NCBI RefSeq assembly: GCF_018381315.1
Contig: NZ_JAGZSD010000008.1
Location: 1-64,000 of the forward strand
Reading direction: 5' to 3'
Length of the DNA stretch: 64,000 nucleotides
Source: Anaerostipes sp.
Lineage (GTDB): Bacteria; Bacillota; Clostridia; Lachnospirales; Lachnospiraceae
Of the stretch, positions 51,828-61,303 are shown piece after piece. How positions within the stretch are numbered: position 1 is the first letter of the stretch; each line of letters begins with the position of its first letter. Position numbers and translations under genes: made by a program. The notes under the pieces were generated by a model. The model worked only from the letters and a program-made list of their open reading frames with translations, had not been told where the DNA came from and made no database searches.

Positions 51828-51888
51828 GTTTTTCTCCCTTGCCTGGAGAAGGCCTTTCCAGAGCCGACGGAAGGCAAGGGAGAAAAAC
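51828..51888. repeat. Long intergenic inverted repeat
   Basis: Arms of 17 bases (GTTTTTCTCCCTTGCCT and exact complement) surround a 27-base GC-rich loop with its own small palindrome (AAGGCCTT). The gap 51689-51963 contains this element plus GC-rich short palindromes (CCGTGCGAAGCACG, ATGCGGGAT, TGCGGCCGC). No gene is evident there. The long loop and lack of a following T-tract in the outer arm make a plain terminator unlikely. Confidence 0.6.
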
Positions 51889-51901
51889 ACCCCCAACAAA
51901 C

Positions 51902-51927
51902 AAAAAAAGCAGGAAAGCCCTACTTTT
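51902..51927 (-). terminator. Terminator of fabH
   Basis: Minus-strand AGTAGG and CCTGCT pair (with a G-U) around a five-base loop, followed by seven Ts. Confidence 0.65.
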
Positions 51928-51963
51928 TTCTCAGATGATACCGGAACTGTCTCCGGCCGTTTC

Positions 51964-52926
51964 TTACCATTCTAAATAAATCGTTCCCCAGGTCAGCCCT
52001 CCGCCGAATCCGCACAAAACAAGCTTATCTCCTCTCTCAAGCATTCCCTTTTTATTGATCTCGTCTAATAAGATCGGAACACTCGCCGACGATGTATTGC
52101 TGCATCGGTCCAGATTCATCGGAAACTTTTCAATGTCAAGCTTCAGACGCTTTGCCGCCGAATCAATGATCCGTTTGTTCGCCTGATGCAGGACATAGTA
52201 TTTGATTTCATCTTTTGAAGCTCCTGCTTTCTCAAGTACATTCTCAATCGTCTTGGGAACCGTCTTTACCGCAAAGCGGTACACTTCCTGTCCGTCCATG
52301 AAAACAGGCTCCAAAGGCTCATGATTTTCTACCAATAAGTTATTTAATTTTCTCTCACCGCAGGTCAATGCTTCGCCGAGTTCTCCGTTAGATCCAAAAT
52401 CAATAAAGACTTCCTTGGAATCATCTGCTTCCACAACCGCACATCCTGCTCCATCCCCGAACAAAACACAGCTGCTCCGGTCATTCCAGTCTACGATCTT
52501 GGATAAAGTTTCTACACCGATGACCAGCATTTTTTTGGCCATGCCGGCCTTTGCGTATGCAATGGCAGTCGTCAGTGCATAAACAAACCCGGAGCAGGCT
52601 GCATTTAAGTCCATACAGACTGCATTTACAGCTTTGATGGCCTTCTGCACATCACATGCACCGTTGGGAGTAGCCCGGTCGCCGGACAATGTCGCAAAAA
52701 AGATACAGTCCAGCTCTTCCGGAGCAACTCCGCTTTCCTCTAAGGCCTTTTCTGCAGCTTTGACTGCCATGCCGGATGTTGTATCATCTACAGAAATATG
52801 ACGCGCCCGGATACCTGTTCTGCTGGCAATCCACTCGTCACTGGTATCCATCACTTTTGCTAAATCATCGTTTGTAACAATCGTCTCCGGAAGATAACTT
52901 CCTGTACCTAATATTCTAATCGACAT
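51964..52926 (-). CDS. fabH: Beta-ketoacyl-ACP synthase III
   Basis: A 320-residue condensing enzyme starting fatty-acid synthesis from acyl-CoA and malonyl-ACP. Catalytic Cys in NAACSGFVYAL, His in YYVLHQANKRI, Asn in CSNTSSASVPILL. The N-terminal ILGTGSYLPETIVTNDDL is typical. It stands alone rather than with other fab genes. Confidence 0.95.
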   Translation of the reverse strand: MSIRILGTGSYLPETIVTNDDLAKVMDTSDEWIASRTGIRARHISVDDTTSGMAVKAAEKALEESGVAPEELDCIFFATLSGDRATPNGACDVQKAIKAVNAVCMDLNAACSGFVYALTTAIAYAKAGMAKKMLVIGVETLSKIVDWNDRSSCVLFGDGAGCAVVEADDSKEVFIDFGSNGELGEALTCGERKLNNLLVENHEPLEPVFMDGQEVYRFAVKTVPKTIENVLEKAGASKDEIKYYVLHQANKRIIDSAAKRLKLDIEKFPMNLDRCSNTSSASVPILLDEINKKGMLERGDKLVLCGFGGGLTWGTIYLEW

Positions 52927-53015
52927 ATCTTATCATTTATCCTGCGCTTTCCTAATATTTTGTTTACCAAAGTATATTCTTTTTTCCCCGATTTGTCAAT
53001 GGTGCCCAGCTATTA

Positions 53016-54488
53016 TCAAATGATAATGCAGACCAGCCCGCCATTGCTTTCGTTTACGATTTTCTCCATCGTATCCTGCAGTTTCTGCTGGCTTTCCTCG
53101 GTCATCTTCTGGGCTTTGGACTGCATACCCTCTCCCACCAGCTGTTCCAGTGTCTTTCCGAAAATATTGATATCCCAGATACTCTCCTGAGAATCACTTT
53201 TTCCCTTGTCAAAGTACTCCATAAGATCTTTTGCCTGATATTCTTCCCCGACAATCGGTGCAATCTCCGTTGAGATGTTCGCCCGGATCATATGAATAGA
53301 CGGAGCACTGGCTTTGATCTTTACTCCATACTTATTGCCGTGCTTGACGATCTTCGGTTCTTCCAGTACAATGTCGCCTTTGGTCGGCGTCACAACTCCA
53401 TAGCCCCGCTGCTTCACCGCATTCAGTGCATCTGCCACCTCTTCGTATTCTTTCTTCTGCCTTGCCAGGTCCTGCATAATAGAAATGAATTCATACTCAT
53501 TTTTAATCGGCAGCCCGATTGTGTCGCTTAAAAATTCATAATAATAAGAATCATCCATATCAACTGCGATTCGGATTACACCTGTATCCATGGCTACAGA
53601 ATCCAGCTTCCACTGTTTTATGTATTGATTTTCGTAATCTTCCTCCTCATAGATGTCCTTCATTGTATCCTTTTCCATAAGCATCCTGCGGGCCGTATCC
53701 ATAATCTCCTGTTTGATCTTGTGGTCTTTCGGCAGTACCTCCACCCACTTCGGCACGAAAAATCCGATGGATGAGATTGGAAATTCCATCAGAACACTTT
53801 TCAGTATGAAATAAATATCATCCTTTTTAAGCTGCTCACAGTTCATCGGCAGCACCTTTGCCCCATATTTTTCCTCTTTTTCCCTGGCCAGCTTCACTGT
53901 ATCCTCGGAATAAGGGCGGCTGGTATTTAAAAGTACCACAAATGGTTTATGTAATGCTTTCAGCTGTTTGATCGTCTCTTCTTCCGGCTCCTGGTAATTA
54001 GCCGCCTCTATGTCTCCGAAAGAACCGTCTGTTGTCACAACGATGCCGATGGTGGAATGCTCTGTGATAACCTTTTTTGTTCCAATGCTGGCTGCCTTTG
54101 TAAACGGAATCTCATAATCAAACCACGGCGTTTTGACCAACCGTTCCTCTTCCCCCTCAATATGGCCCACCGCTCCGTTTACCATATAGCCGACACAGTC
54201 GATCAGGCGGACCTTCATGCTGATGCCGTCATCCACGTTAATCTCTACCGCCTCATTGGGCACAAACTTCGGTTCCGTTGTCATGATGGTCTTCCCGCTG
54301 GACGACTGGGGAAGCTCGTCGTTGGCACGGTTTCTTTCATTCTCATTTTCCATATTCGGAAGAACCATCAGGTTCATAAACCGCTTGATAAATGTACTCT
54401 TCCCAGTCCTCACGGGACCTACCACGCCGATGTAGATTTCCCCATCGGTCCTGGCCATAATATCCTTATATACATTAAAGTAATCCAT
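53016..54488 (-). CDS. spoIVA: Stage IV sporulation protein A (spore coat ATPase)
   Basis: A 490-residue cytoskeletal ATPase of spore-coat assembly. The P-loop is GPVRTGKSTFIKRFM, with LIDCVGYMVNGAVGH following. The middle domain degenerates to a non-nucleotide fold, and the C-terminus ends in a conserved hydrophobic NGGLVCIII tail that binds the forespore surface with SpoVM. Presence indicates an endospore former. Monocistronic, with GGAGGATATT before the ATG. Confidence 0.96.
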   Translation of the reverse strand: MDYFNVYKDIMARTDGEIYIGVVGPVRTGKSTFIKRFMNLMVLPNMENENERNRANDELPQSSSGKTIMTTEPKFVPNEAVEINVDDGISMKVRLIDCVGYMVNGAVGHIEGEEERLVKTPWFDYEIPFTKAASIGTKKVITEHSTIGIVVTTDGSFGDIEAANYQEPEEETIKQLKALHKPFVVLLNTSRPYSEDTVKLAREKEEKYGAKVLPMNCEQLKKDDIYFILKSVLMEFPISSIGFFVPKWVEVLPKDHKIKQEIMDTARRMLMEKDTMKDIYEEEDYENQYIKQWKLDSVAMDTGVIRIAVDMDDSYYYEFLSDTIGLPIKNEYEFISIMQDLARQKKEYEEVADALNAVKQRGYGVVTPTKGDIVLEEPKIVKHGNKYGVKIKASAPSIHMIRANISTEIAPIVGEEYQAKDLMEYFDKGKSDSQESIWDINIFGKTLEQLVGEGMQSKAQKMTEESQQKLQDTMEKIVNESNGGLVCIII

Positions 54489-54553
54489 AATATCCTCCTA
54501 CGATAGACTGTTAAAGTATATGCGGACTCTCCGTAAGTTATGACTGTAACAGC

Positions 54554-54637
54554 AAAAAAGAATCCCGCTTGAGGGCCGCTTTGGCGATTTCCTATGAAAT
54601 ATAAAAAGGACTGCCCCTGCAGTCCTTTTTATATTTC
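54554..54637. repeat. Dispersed repeat module fused to a terminator palindrome
   Basis: AAAAAAGAATCC.GCTTG.GGG and CGCTTTGGCGA (54554-54586) match the module at 10191-10243. It continues into a perfect 19-base inverted repeat (54596-54614 with 54619-54637), whose inner part is a terminator (GGACTGC / GCAGTCC plus Ts) for aroE. Confidence 0.6.
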
Positions 54638-54651
54638 GTCACTATGTATTG

Positions 54652-55521
54652 TCAGGAAAAAAACTTTTCTTTAACTTCCTTTACCGGCATATCCTGTCCT
54701 GTGAACAGTTTAAATGCTGCCACTCCCTGCCATAAAAGCATTCCGTCTCCCTGCACAGTTTTGCAGCCTGCCGCTTTTGCATCCTTTAAAAGCTTTGTCT
54801 CTTTTGGATTATATACAACATCTGCAACAACCATGCCTTCATGGAACAGACTTGTATCCTGGATCACGGAAGTATCTTCTTTCGGTTTCATTCCAAGCAG
54901 AGTTCCGTTCACAAGGATGTCTGTCTTGGCAACTGCCTTTTTCACTGCAGCTTCATCTGCCAGGTCAATCAGCGAGATCCTGCAGTCCGGTGCTTCCACG
55001 CGGAGTTTTTTGTGCATCTCTTCAGCCCGTCCGAAGAAATCATCTCTCGGATTGATTACTGTGATCTCTTTTGCATCATCCAGGGCACACTGAACTAAAA
55101 TAGCAGTTGCTGCACCGCCTGCACCGAAGATTACAATATCTTTTCCCTGCACCTCAACACCGTGGTCATTTAAGTTTGCCACAAATCCTTCACCGTCGGT
55201 GATATGTCCGTAAAGCTTTCCATCCCTGTTCACTACAGTATTGACTGCACCGATCAGCCTGGCCGCCGGAGATAGCTCATCCATGTATTTTGCCGCTTCA
55301 GTCTTACACGGCATCGTTACGTTAATCCCTTTCATATTCAGGGTGCGGACTGCACTGATTGCATCTTTTACCTGTTCTTCTTTAATATCAAATGCGAGGT
55401 AAGCTGCATCAATATCCAATGCCTGAAAGCCATAATTGTGCATTGCCGGTGATCCTGAATGCCCCACCGGTGATCCGATCAGTCCCAGTAATTTTGTTGT
55501 TCCTTTGATTCTGCTGTCCAT
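54652..55521 (-). CDS. aroE: Shikimate dehydrogenase
   Basis: A 289-residue NADPH-dependent enzyme reducing 3-dehydroshikimate. Shikimate-binding SPVGHSGSPAMHNYGF and the catalytic Lys/Asp pair are in GINVTMPCKTEA and VNTVVNRDGK. NADPH motif FGAGGAATAILV. ATG 55521 follows GTAGGAGGAACT exactly; earlier ATGs have no ribosome site. It lies downstream of murE, possibly co-transcribed. Confidence 0.95.
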   Translation of the reverse strand: MDSRIKGTTKLLGLIGSPVGHSGSPAMHNYGFQALDIDAAYLAFDIKEEQVKDAISAVRTLNMKGINVTMPCKTEAAKYMDELSPAARLIGAVNTVVNRDGKLYGHITDGEGFVANLNDHGVEVQGKDIVIFGAGGAATAILVQCALDDAKEITVINPRDDFFGRAEEMHKKLRVEAPDCRISLIDLADEAAVKKAVAKTDILVNGTLLGMKPKEDTSVIQDTSLFHEGMVVADVVYNPKETKLLKDAKAAGCKTVQGDGMLLWQGVAAFKLFTGQDMPVKEVKEKFFS

Positions 55522-55635
55522 AGTTCCTCCTACTCTTTTCTCTGGCAGACTTGCAAAGCTGCCCTTTTTCTTTGTTATCATTTTATCTGAAAGGCATCCG
55601 GCAGCCAGGCGCCGCATGCCTTCGCTTTTGTTCAG

Positions 55636-57093
55636 CTATGCTTCTTCTATAATCTCGCGGATCAGGTCTCTTTCATCCATATGATGTTTGACTCCCCTGA
55701 TCTCCTGGTAGTCTTCATGCCCTTTGCCTGCAAGAATAACAATATCTCCCTTGCCGGCGTGTTCCATACAATAGCGTATGGCTTCCTTCCTGTCCGGAAT
55801 TGTTACGTATTTGCCCGGGCCTTTATGGACGCCGACTAAAATGTCATTGATGATATCCATAGGTTCTTCATTTCTTGGATTGTCAGACGTCACCACAGTA
55901 AGATCCGAAAGCTTTGAGGATACTTCTCCCATTTCATATCTTCTTGCTTTTGCCCGGTTGCCTCCGCAGCCGAACAGGCAGTAGATCTTTTCCGGCTCAT
56001 ATTTGCGGATTGTCGTAAGAAGACTCTCCAGACTCATCGCGTTGTGTGCATAATCAATCATCAGTGTATATTCACCCGGTGTTTTTACGATCTCCAGGCG
56101 TCCTTTTACCTGGATTGTATTCAAAGCTTCCAGTACATCGGACTTTTGGATCCCCATGTGACGGCACAGAGAGATAGCTGCCAGTGAATTGTAGACCGTA
56201 AAATCCCCCGGTATGTCTACATGGACATTGTACTCTTCCTTTCCCTTCAGATCATAGGAAACACCCAGATACCCCGGTTCCTGGATCCGCTTTACATTTT
56301 GGGCATACACATCGTTATTCTCATTCATGCCAAAAGTTTCAAGAGAGCAGGTATGCCCTTTTACAATCCGGTCCACATAACTGTCATCGCCGTTTACGAT
56401 CCCCTGTCTGCACTGCTGAAACAGCAGAGACTTACAGTGAATATAGTCATCCATATCTTTATGCTCATTTTCACCGATATGGTCTTCTGCCAGATTCGTA
56501 AAAATCCCGTAGTCAAAGACAAAACCGCTCACCCTGTGAAGCATCAGACCCTGTGAGGACACTTCCATAACTACATTTTTGCATCCCGCATCTGCCATCT
56601 TTCGGAAAGACTCCTGAATTACATAAGACTCCGGCGTTGTATTGACTGAAGGGATTCTCTCCTCCCCGATCACCGTCTCAATCGTTCCGATCAGTCCTGT
56701 TTTCTGCCCCGCATGCTCAAGTACAGACTGGATCATGTAAGTAATCGTTGTTTTCCCTTTTGTCCCTGTGATCCCAATGGTAGTCAGCTCCTCTGCAGGA
56801 TATCCGAAATAAGCTGCTGACATTTCAGCCAGTGCTCTCCTTGTATCGCCAAACCGGATCACTGTTACATCCTCAGGTGCCTCAATGTCCTGTTCAGCCA
56901 CAATAGCTTTGGCACCCTGCTGTACAACCTGGCTGATAAACTTATGGCCGTCAAAGGCCGCCCCGGAAATACAGACAAATACACTGCCCTCTTCAACTTT
57001 TCTTGAGTCATACACAAGAGTGCTGATCTCTGTGTCTTCTGAACCCTGCACAAGGGTATATTCTGAACGTTCTAATAATTTTGATAATTTCAT
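55636..57093 (-). CDS. murE: UDP-MurNAc-tripeptide synthetase (meso-DAP adding)
   Basis: A 485-residue ligase adding the third peptide residue to UDP-MurNAc-L-Ala-D-Glu. ATP motif GITGTKGKTTITYM. The amino-acid selectivity motif is DNPRNEEP, whose DNPR points to meso-diaminopimelate rather than lysine. dapF upstream, which makes meso-DAP, supports this. AGGAGGAATCT precedes the ATG, nine bases after the dapF stop. Confidence 0.95.
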   Translation of the reverse strand: MKLSKLLERSEYTLVQGSEDTEISTLVYDSRKVEEGSVFVCISGAAFDGHKFISQVVQQGAKAIVAEQDIEAPEDVTVIRFGDTRRALAEMSAAYFGYPAEELTTIGITGTKGKTTITYMIQSVLEHAGQKTGLIGTIETVIGEERIPSVNTTPESYVIQESFRKMADAGCKNVVMEVSSQGLMLHRVSGFVFDYGIFTNLAEDHIGENEHKDMDDYIHCKSLLFQQCRQGIVNGDDSYVDRIVKGHTCSLETFGMNENNDVYAQNVKRIQEPGYLGVSYDLKGKEEYNVHVDIPGDFTVYNSLAAISLCRHMGIQKSDVLEALNTIQVKGRLEIVKTPGEYTLMIDYAHNAMSLESLLTTIRKYEPEKIYCLFGCGGNRAKARRYEMGEVSSKLSDLTVVTSDNPRNEEPMDIINDILVGVHKGPGKYVTIPDRKEAIRYCMEHAGKGDIVILAGKGHEDYQEIRGVKHHMDERDLIREIIEEA

Positions 57094-57102
57094 AGATTCC
57101 TC

Positions 57103-57954
57103 CTAAGCCAGAACTTCCGTAAGGTCAATCTCTCCGTCAAATACTTTTGTGGCAGGCCCTTTCATAAAAATCGTATGCTTTTCTTCATCATATTCAATCT
57201 GAAGATCTCCGCCTAAAAGATGGACCAGAACTTTTTTGCCGGTCTTCTTATTTAAATAGCTTGCATAGGCACTCGCACATGCTCCGGTTCCGCAGGCAAG
57301 TGTCTCTCCTGCCCCGCGTTCCCAGACCCTCATTTTGATGGTCTGCTCGTCAATTACCTCAATAAATTCTGTGTTGACTCTGTCCGGAAACATGGGATGG
57401 TTCTCAAACATAGGCCCAAGCTTTTCAATGTCAAGATCATCTACAGAGTCCACAAACACAACACCGTGCGGATTCCCCATGGATACGCAGGTAATCCTGT
57501 ATTCTCTGCCGTCCACAATGACAGGTTTGTCAATGACCTGATCTTCCTCATCATAGATGACCGGAATCTTTTCAGCATCCAGCACCGGTGCTTCCATGTC
57601 AACATTAACCCATGTGACCTTTCCGTTCTCCACCGTAAGATCCAGTTCTTTTATGCCGCCTTTTGTCTCTATTGTAATTCTTGTTTTATCAGTCAGTCCA
57701 TAATCATACACATACTTTGCAATACAGCGGACTCCGTTGCCGCACATAGCTCCCTCCGAACCGTCTGAATTATACATTGCCATACGAAAATCTGCTTTAT
57801 CGGAAGGGTGAATACAGATCATGCCGTCCGAACCAATCCCAAAATGGCGGTCACTGACAAACTTTGCTGCCGCATTCGGATTTTCTATCTTTTCTTCAAA
57901 ACAGTTGACATATACATAATCATTGCCGCAGCCGTGCATCTTTGTAAATTTCAT
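57103..57954 (-). CDS. dapF: Diaminopimelate epimerase
   Basis: A 283-residue PLP-independent epimerase. The two catalytic cysteines are in GAMCGNGVRC and TLACGTGACAS. The start MKFTKMHGCGNDY at 57954 follows AAGGAGTGATTCC. It directly precedes murE, coupling substrate synthesis with its use in the wall. Confidence 0.97.
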   Translation of the reverse strand: MKFTKMHGCGNDYVYVNCFEEKIENPNAAAKFVSDRHFGIGSDGMICIHPSDKADFRMAMYNSDGSEGAMCGNGVRCIAKYVYDYGLTDKTRITIETKGGIKELDLTVENGKVTWVNVDMEAPVLDAEKIPVIYDEEDQVIDKPVIVDGREYRITCVSMGNPHGVVFVDSVDDLDIEKLGPMFENHPMFPDRVNTEFIEVIDEQTIKMRVWERGAGETLACGTGACASAYASYLNKKTGKKVLVHLLGGDLQIEYDEEKHTIFMKGPATKVFDGEIDLTEVLA

Positions 57955-58047
57955 GGAATCACTCCTTATTTTCATATTGTTATTAATATTTTATTTATTC
58001 TACCATAATCAATATAGAAACACAAAGTGTTTTCTGCCGTCTCTCAG

Positions 58048-58076
58048 TTGTGTTTTCCGGCTTTCTGTTGTAAAAT
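58048..58076 (+). promoter_or_regulatory. Promoter of AraC-family gene
   Basis: TTGTGT (58048-58053), 17 bases, TAAAAT (58071-58076), about 30 bases before the start codon. Confidence 0.5.
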
Positions 58077-58105
58077 AATAGTAAAAAACAGGGAAAGGAC
58101 AGGCC

Positions 58106-58987
58106 ATGTATTCTTTTTTAGAAATTAAAAGCCAGATGTTTTCGGATTTTTATCTTCTTTTTTGCGGCATGCAGGAGTGCACTCCGCTCTATTCATTCGG
58201 CCCTGCTGTACGAAGCCACCATCTGCTTCATTACTGTGTCAGCGGTAAAGGTTATTATTATGCCGGAGATCAGCAGTATACCATCGGACCGGGAGATGCC
58301 TTTTTAATTCTGCCCGGAGAAGTCACATTTTACCAGGCTGACGAAAAGGATCCATGGACTTATCTTTGGGTAGGTTTTTCCGGAAGCCAGGCCGATGATT
58401 ACCTGGAGCGCTGCGGTCTGGACAGCCGCCATCTCATCTGCCACTGTGAAGAAAAGGATCTTCTTGTATCTTACATAGAAGATATTCTCAGGCACAATAC
58501 TTTAAGCTACAGCAACGAGCTGTATATCCAGGGTATCCTTTTTCTGATCTTTGCCTGTTTCAGCAGGTCTGCAGATATTAAATATAAGTCGGACTTTTCC
58601 AGTGAAAATATTCATATCAGCAAGGCTATAGAATTCATACAGAAAAACTACCAGAACGTCATTACTGTCACGGATATTGCAGCCTATGTTTCCCTGAACC
58701 GGAGTTATCTGTCCAGTATGTTCCAGGAGAATCTTCATATGTCTCCGCAGCAGTTTCTCCTTCGGTTCCGCATTACAAAAGCTACCGAACTTCTTGTGGA
58801 TACAGACCTTCCAATCAAAAACATCTCCTACTCCTGCGGATATGCCAACCAGCTGGCTTTTTCCAAAGCCTTCAAAAAGATTACCGGATCAAGTCCTACC
58901 GCTTACCGCAGGGAAAACCGCAATGTACCCAATACCGTCCGGGATTACGACCCCCATAAAGCGGAAAACCCGCATCAGGCAGAATAA
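58106..58987 (+). CDS. AraC-family regulator with N-terminal cupin sensor
   Basis: A 293-residue regulator. The N-terminal 100 residues are a sugar-sensing cupin (HHLLHYCVSGKGYYYAG.., PGDAFLILPGEV). The C-terminal 100 carry two AraC HTH motifs (VTDIAAYVSLNRSYLSSMFQEN and IKNISYSCGYANQLAFSKAFKKITGSSPTAYR). It is convergent with the alpha-galactosidase operon and is the obvious candidate to activate it in response to an alpha-galactoside. Confidence 0.88.
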   Translation: MYSFLEIKSQMFSDFYLLFCGMQECTPLYSFGPAVRSHHLLHYCVSGKGYYYAGDQQYTIGPGDAFLILPGEVTFYQADEKDPWTYLWVGFSGSQADDYLERCGLDSRHLICHCEEKDLLVSYIEDILRHNTLSYSNELYIQGILFLIFACFSRSADIKYKSDFSSENIHISKAIEFIQKNYQNVITVTDIAAYVSLNRSYLSSMFQENLHMSPQQFLLRFRITKATELLVDTDLPIKNISYSCGYANQLAFSKAFKKITGSSPTAYRRENRNVPNTVRDYDPHKAENPHQAE

Positions 58988-58992
58988 CAGCA

Positions 58993-59033
58993 AAAGAAAA
59001 ACTCCGCGCCAAAGGCGCAGAGTTTTTCTTTTT
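58993..59033. terminator. Bidirectional terminator between araC-like gene and alpha-galactosidase
   Basis: AAAGAAAAACTC-CGCGCC and its complement form a long hairpin with T-runs on both sides; it overlaps the galactosidase stop codon. Confidence 0.85.
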
Positions 59034-61287
59034 AGGAACGTGCAGAAGGCGCTCGCAATTCGTCTTCTGCCGTTAAGATATATAGGCGAGACTGGTAATC
59101 TCCGTTGGCTCCGTTAAATTTCTCGTGGTTTTCACCGCTGGAAGCATCCGAAGTCACCAATCCGGCTTTCATAAGTTCATCGCCGTAATGGCTGGTTTCA
59201 TTAATTGTTACATGGTAACATAAATCCTCATCAAGTCCCCGCAGCCTAAGCCTTGTATATCCGGAGTTTACCGGTTCCAATGTGCGGAAGTATCCGACTA
59301 TGGCTGTCCGTTTGTCTTTTGAGACCACCATCCAGGCGCTCGTGTTGCATTCAAAGGGACTTTTCAGGCGGTAGAAAGTTCCGAATTGAAGAACTTCCCG
59401 ATACGTTTTCATAAATTCCACCTGTTCCTTGATCTTCTCCTGTTCTTCTGCTGTCAGCTTATTCAAGTCTAATTCGTATCCAAAGGTCCCAAAGCAGGCA
59501 ACATTTGCTCTCGTCTCAATCGGAGTGTTTCTGAGCACCTGATGATTTGGCACTGCAGACACATGGGCTCCCATACTGCTGACCGGATAAACCATACTTG
59601 TGCCATACTGGATTTTGATCCGCTCGACCGCATCGGTATCATCACTGGTCCAGCACTGAGGCGCATAGTACATCATCCCGGGATCAAATCTTGCACCTCC
59701 GCTGGCACAGGACTCAAACAAAATATGAGGAAACTTATTTGTAAGTCTGTCATACAGATCATATACCCCCAAGATATATTTGTGGGCAACCTTCCCCTGG
59801 TCACTGGCATCTGCCTTTGCAGAATACACTTCTGACATGCAGCGGTTCATATCCCATTTTACATAAGACACAGGGGCATCCTCCAGAACCTTTTCCATAA
59901 GTCCGTAAATATAATCTACCACTTCTTTTCTGGAAAAGTCCAGAACAAACTGATTCCTTCCGTGGCAGCTGTTTCGTCCGGGGACAGAAAACATCCAGTC
60001 CGGATGGGTACGGTACAGATCACTGTCCTTGTTTACCATCTCCGGCTCAAACCAAAGACCGAATTTCAATCCCATTTGTTCAATCTTTTCTGCAATGCCT
60101 TTGATCCCTTCCGGAAGCTTCCTAAGATCCGGATACCAGTCTCCCAGAGAACTTGTGTCATCATCCCTTTTTCCAAACCATCCGTCATCCAGGACAAAGA
60201 GTTCAATTCCAAGCCTTTTCGCTGTCTCTGCAATAGAAAGAATTTTATCCTCATTAAAATCAAAATAGGTTGCTTCCCAGTTATTCACAAGAATCGGCCG
60301 GACCTTGTCTCTCCACACACCCCTTGCAAGGCGTTTCTGATATAAATCATGATAAATCTGGCTCATGCCGTTCAGTCCCTGATCACTGTAAACGGTCACT
60401 GCCTCAGGTGTCTGAAATGATTCCCCCGGCTGGAGTTCCCATGAAAAGGTGTTTGGATTAATCCCCATAGTAACCCGTGAGACATCATAAGTATCCACTT
60501 CCACCTGAGCCAGAAAATTTCCGCTGTACACGAAGGAAAATCCGTAAACTTCACCGCTGTGCTCTGTTGTGTATTCCCGCTTCAGGGCAATAAACGGGTT
60601 ATAGTTATTAGAACTGCAGCCTCTCATACTGTAAACAGACTGAATCCCATGACAAAGCCTGCGTTCTTTGATATGCCGCTCTCTGGACCATGCCCCTGTC
60701 AGTTCTATCATCTCATAATCTGAATCCGGCAGATCTACACAGAGACTCATAGCCTGGTTTATAACGACCGGCTCTTCTCCGTGATGAATGAAGCGTGCAC
60801 TGCGGGCGATGGCTCCATACTCTTCAAAGATCGTATACGAAAGTATCAGATCTGTCCGGATCAGTTCATCTCTCAGAAGGATCTCCAATGTCTGGGCTTC
60901 GCCCGGCTCCTCTGCATAAGTTGCCGGCAGTCCTTTGAGACTTGGTTTTCCGTCTGTGATTGTATGAGACACATAAGTAAAATCTGTAATTCTGCTGCCG
61001 TTCTTCTGAAGAACCTCATAGGCCGGATAACGCATATCTCCTGAACCATACGATGGGTACTCCTGTTTGATGTGTTCCATAGAAAATGTCAGATCCCCTT
61101 CAAAAGTACAGGGAGCCATAGGCCGCTGTCTGGCCTCAAACAGATGATCAAACTCCTCCCTGTCCTTCACTGCCGCTCCGTAATAGAGCTGACCCAGCTG
61201 CCTGTTTCTCAGTATTTTAAAAATATAGCTGATATTTTGATTGTATAAATGAAATGTCTCTGAAGTTTCATGAAAAATAATTGACAT
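59032..61287 (-). CDS. GH36 alpha-galactosidase
   Basis: A 751-residue cytoplasmic glycosidase removing terminal alpha-galactose from melibiose and raffinose-family sugars. Catalytic nucleophile Asp in YVKWDMNRCMSEV, acid/base Asp in CWTSDDTDAVERI, and FESCASGGARFDPG between them, all GH36. An N-terminal beta domain (1-330) and C-terminal beta domain frame the barrel. There is no signal peptide, so substrate arrives through the GPH symporter. ATG 61287 follows CGGAGGAAAGATT. Confidence 0.95.
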   Translation of the reverse strand: MSIIFHETSETFHLYNQNISYIFKILRNRQLGQLYYGAAVKDREEFDHLFEARQRPMAPCTFEGDLTFSMEHIKQEYPSYGSGDMRYPAYEVLQKNGSRITDFTYVSHTITDGKPSLKGLPATYAEEPGEAQTLEILLRDELIRTDLILSYTIFEEYGAIARSARFIHHGEEPVVINQAMSLCVDLPDSDYEMIELTGAWSRERHIKERRLCHGIQSVYSMRGCSSNNYNPFIALKREYTTEHSGEVYGFSFVYSGNFLAQVEVDTYDVSRVTMGINPNTFSWELQPGESFQTPEAVTVYSDQGLNGMSQIYHDLYQKRLARGVWRDKVRPILVNNWEATYFDFNEDKILSIAETAKRLGIELFVLDDGWFGKRDDDTSSLGDWYPDLRKLPEGIKGIAEKIEQMGLKFGLWFEPEMVNKDSDLYRTHPDWMFSVPGRNSCHGRNQFVLDFSRKEVVDYIYGLMEKVLEDAPVSYVKWDMNRCMSEVYSAKADASDQGKVAHKYILGVYDLYDRLTNKFPHILFESCASGGARFDPGMMYYAPQCWTSDDTDAVERIKIQYGTSMVYPVSSMGAHVSAVPNHQVLRNTPIETRANVACFGTFGYELDLNKLTAEEQEKIKEQVEFMKTYREVLQFGTFYRLKSPFECNTSAWMVVSKDKRTAIVGYFRTLEPVNSGYTRLRLRGLDEDLCYHVTINETSHYGDELMKAGLVTSDASSGENHEKFNGANGDYQSRLYILTAEDELRAPSARS

Positions 61288-61303
61288 AATCTTTCCTCCG
61301 TTT

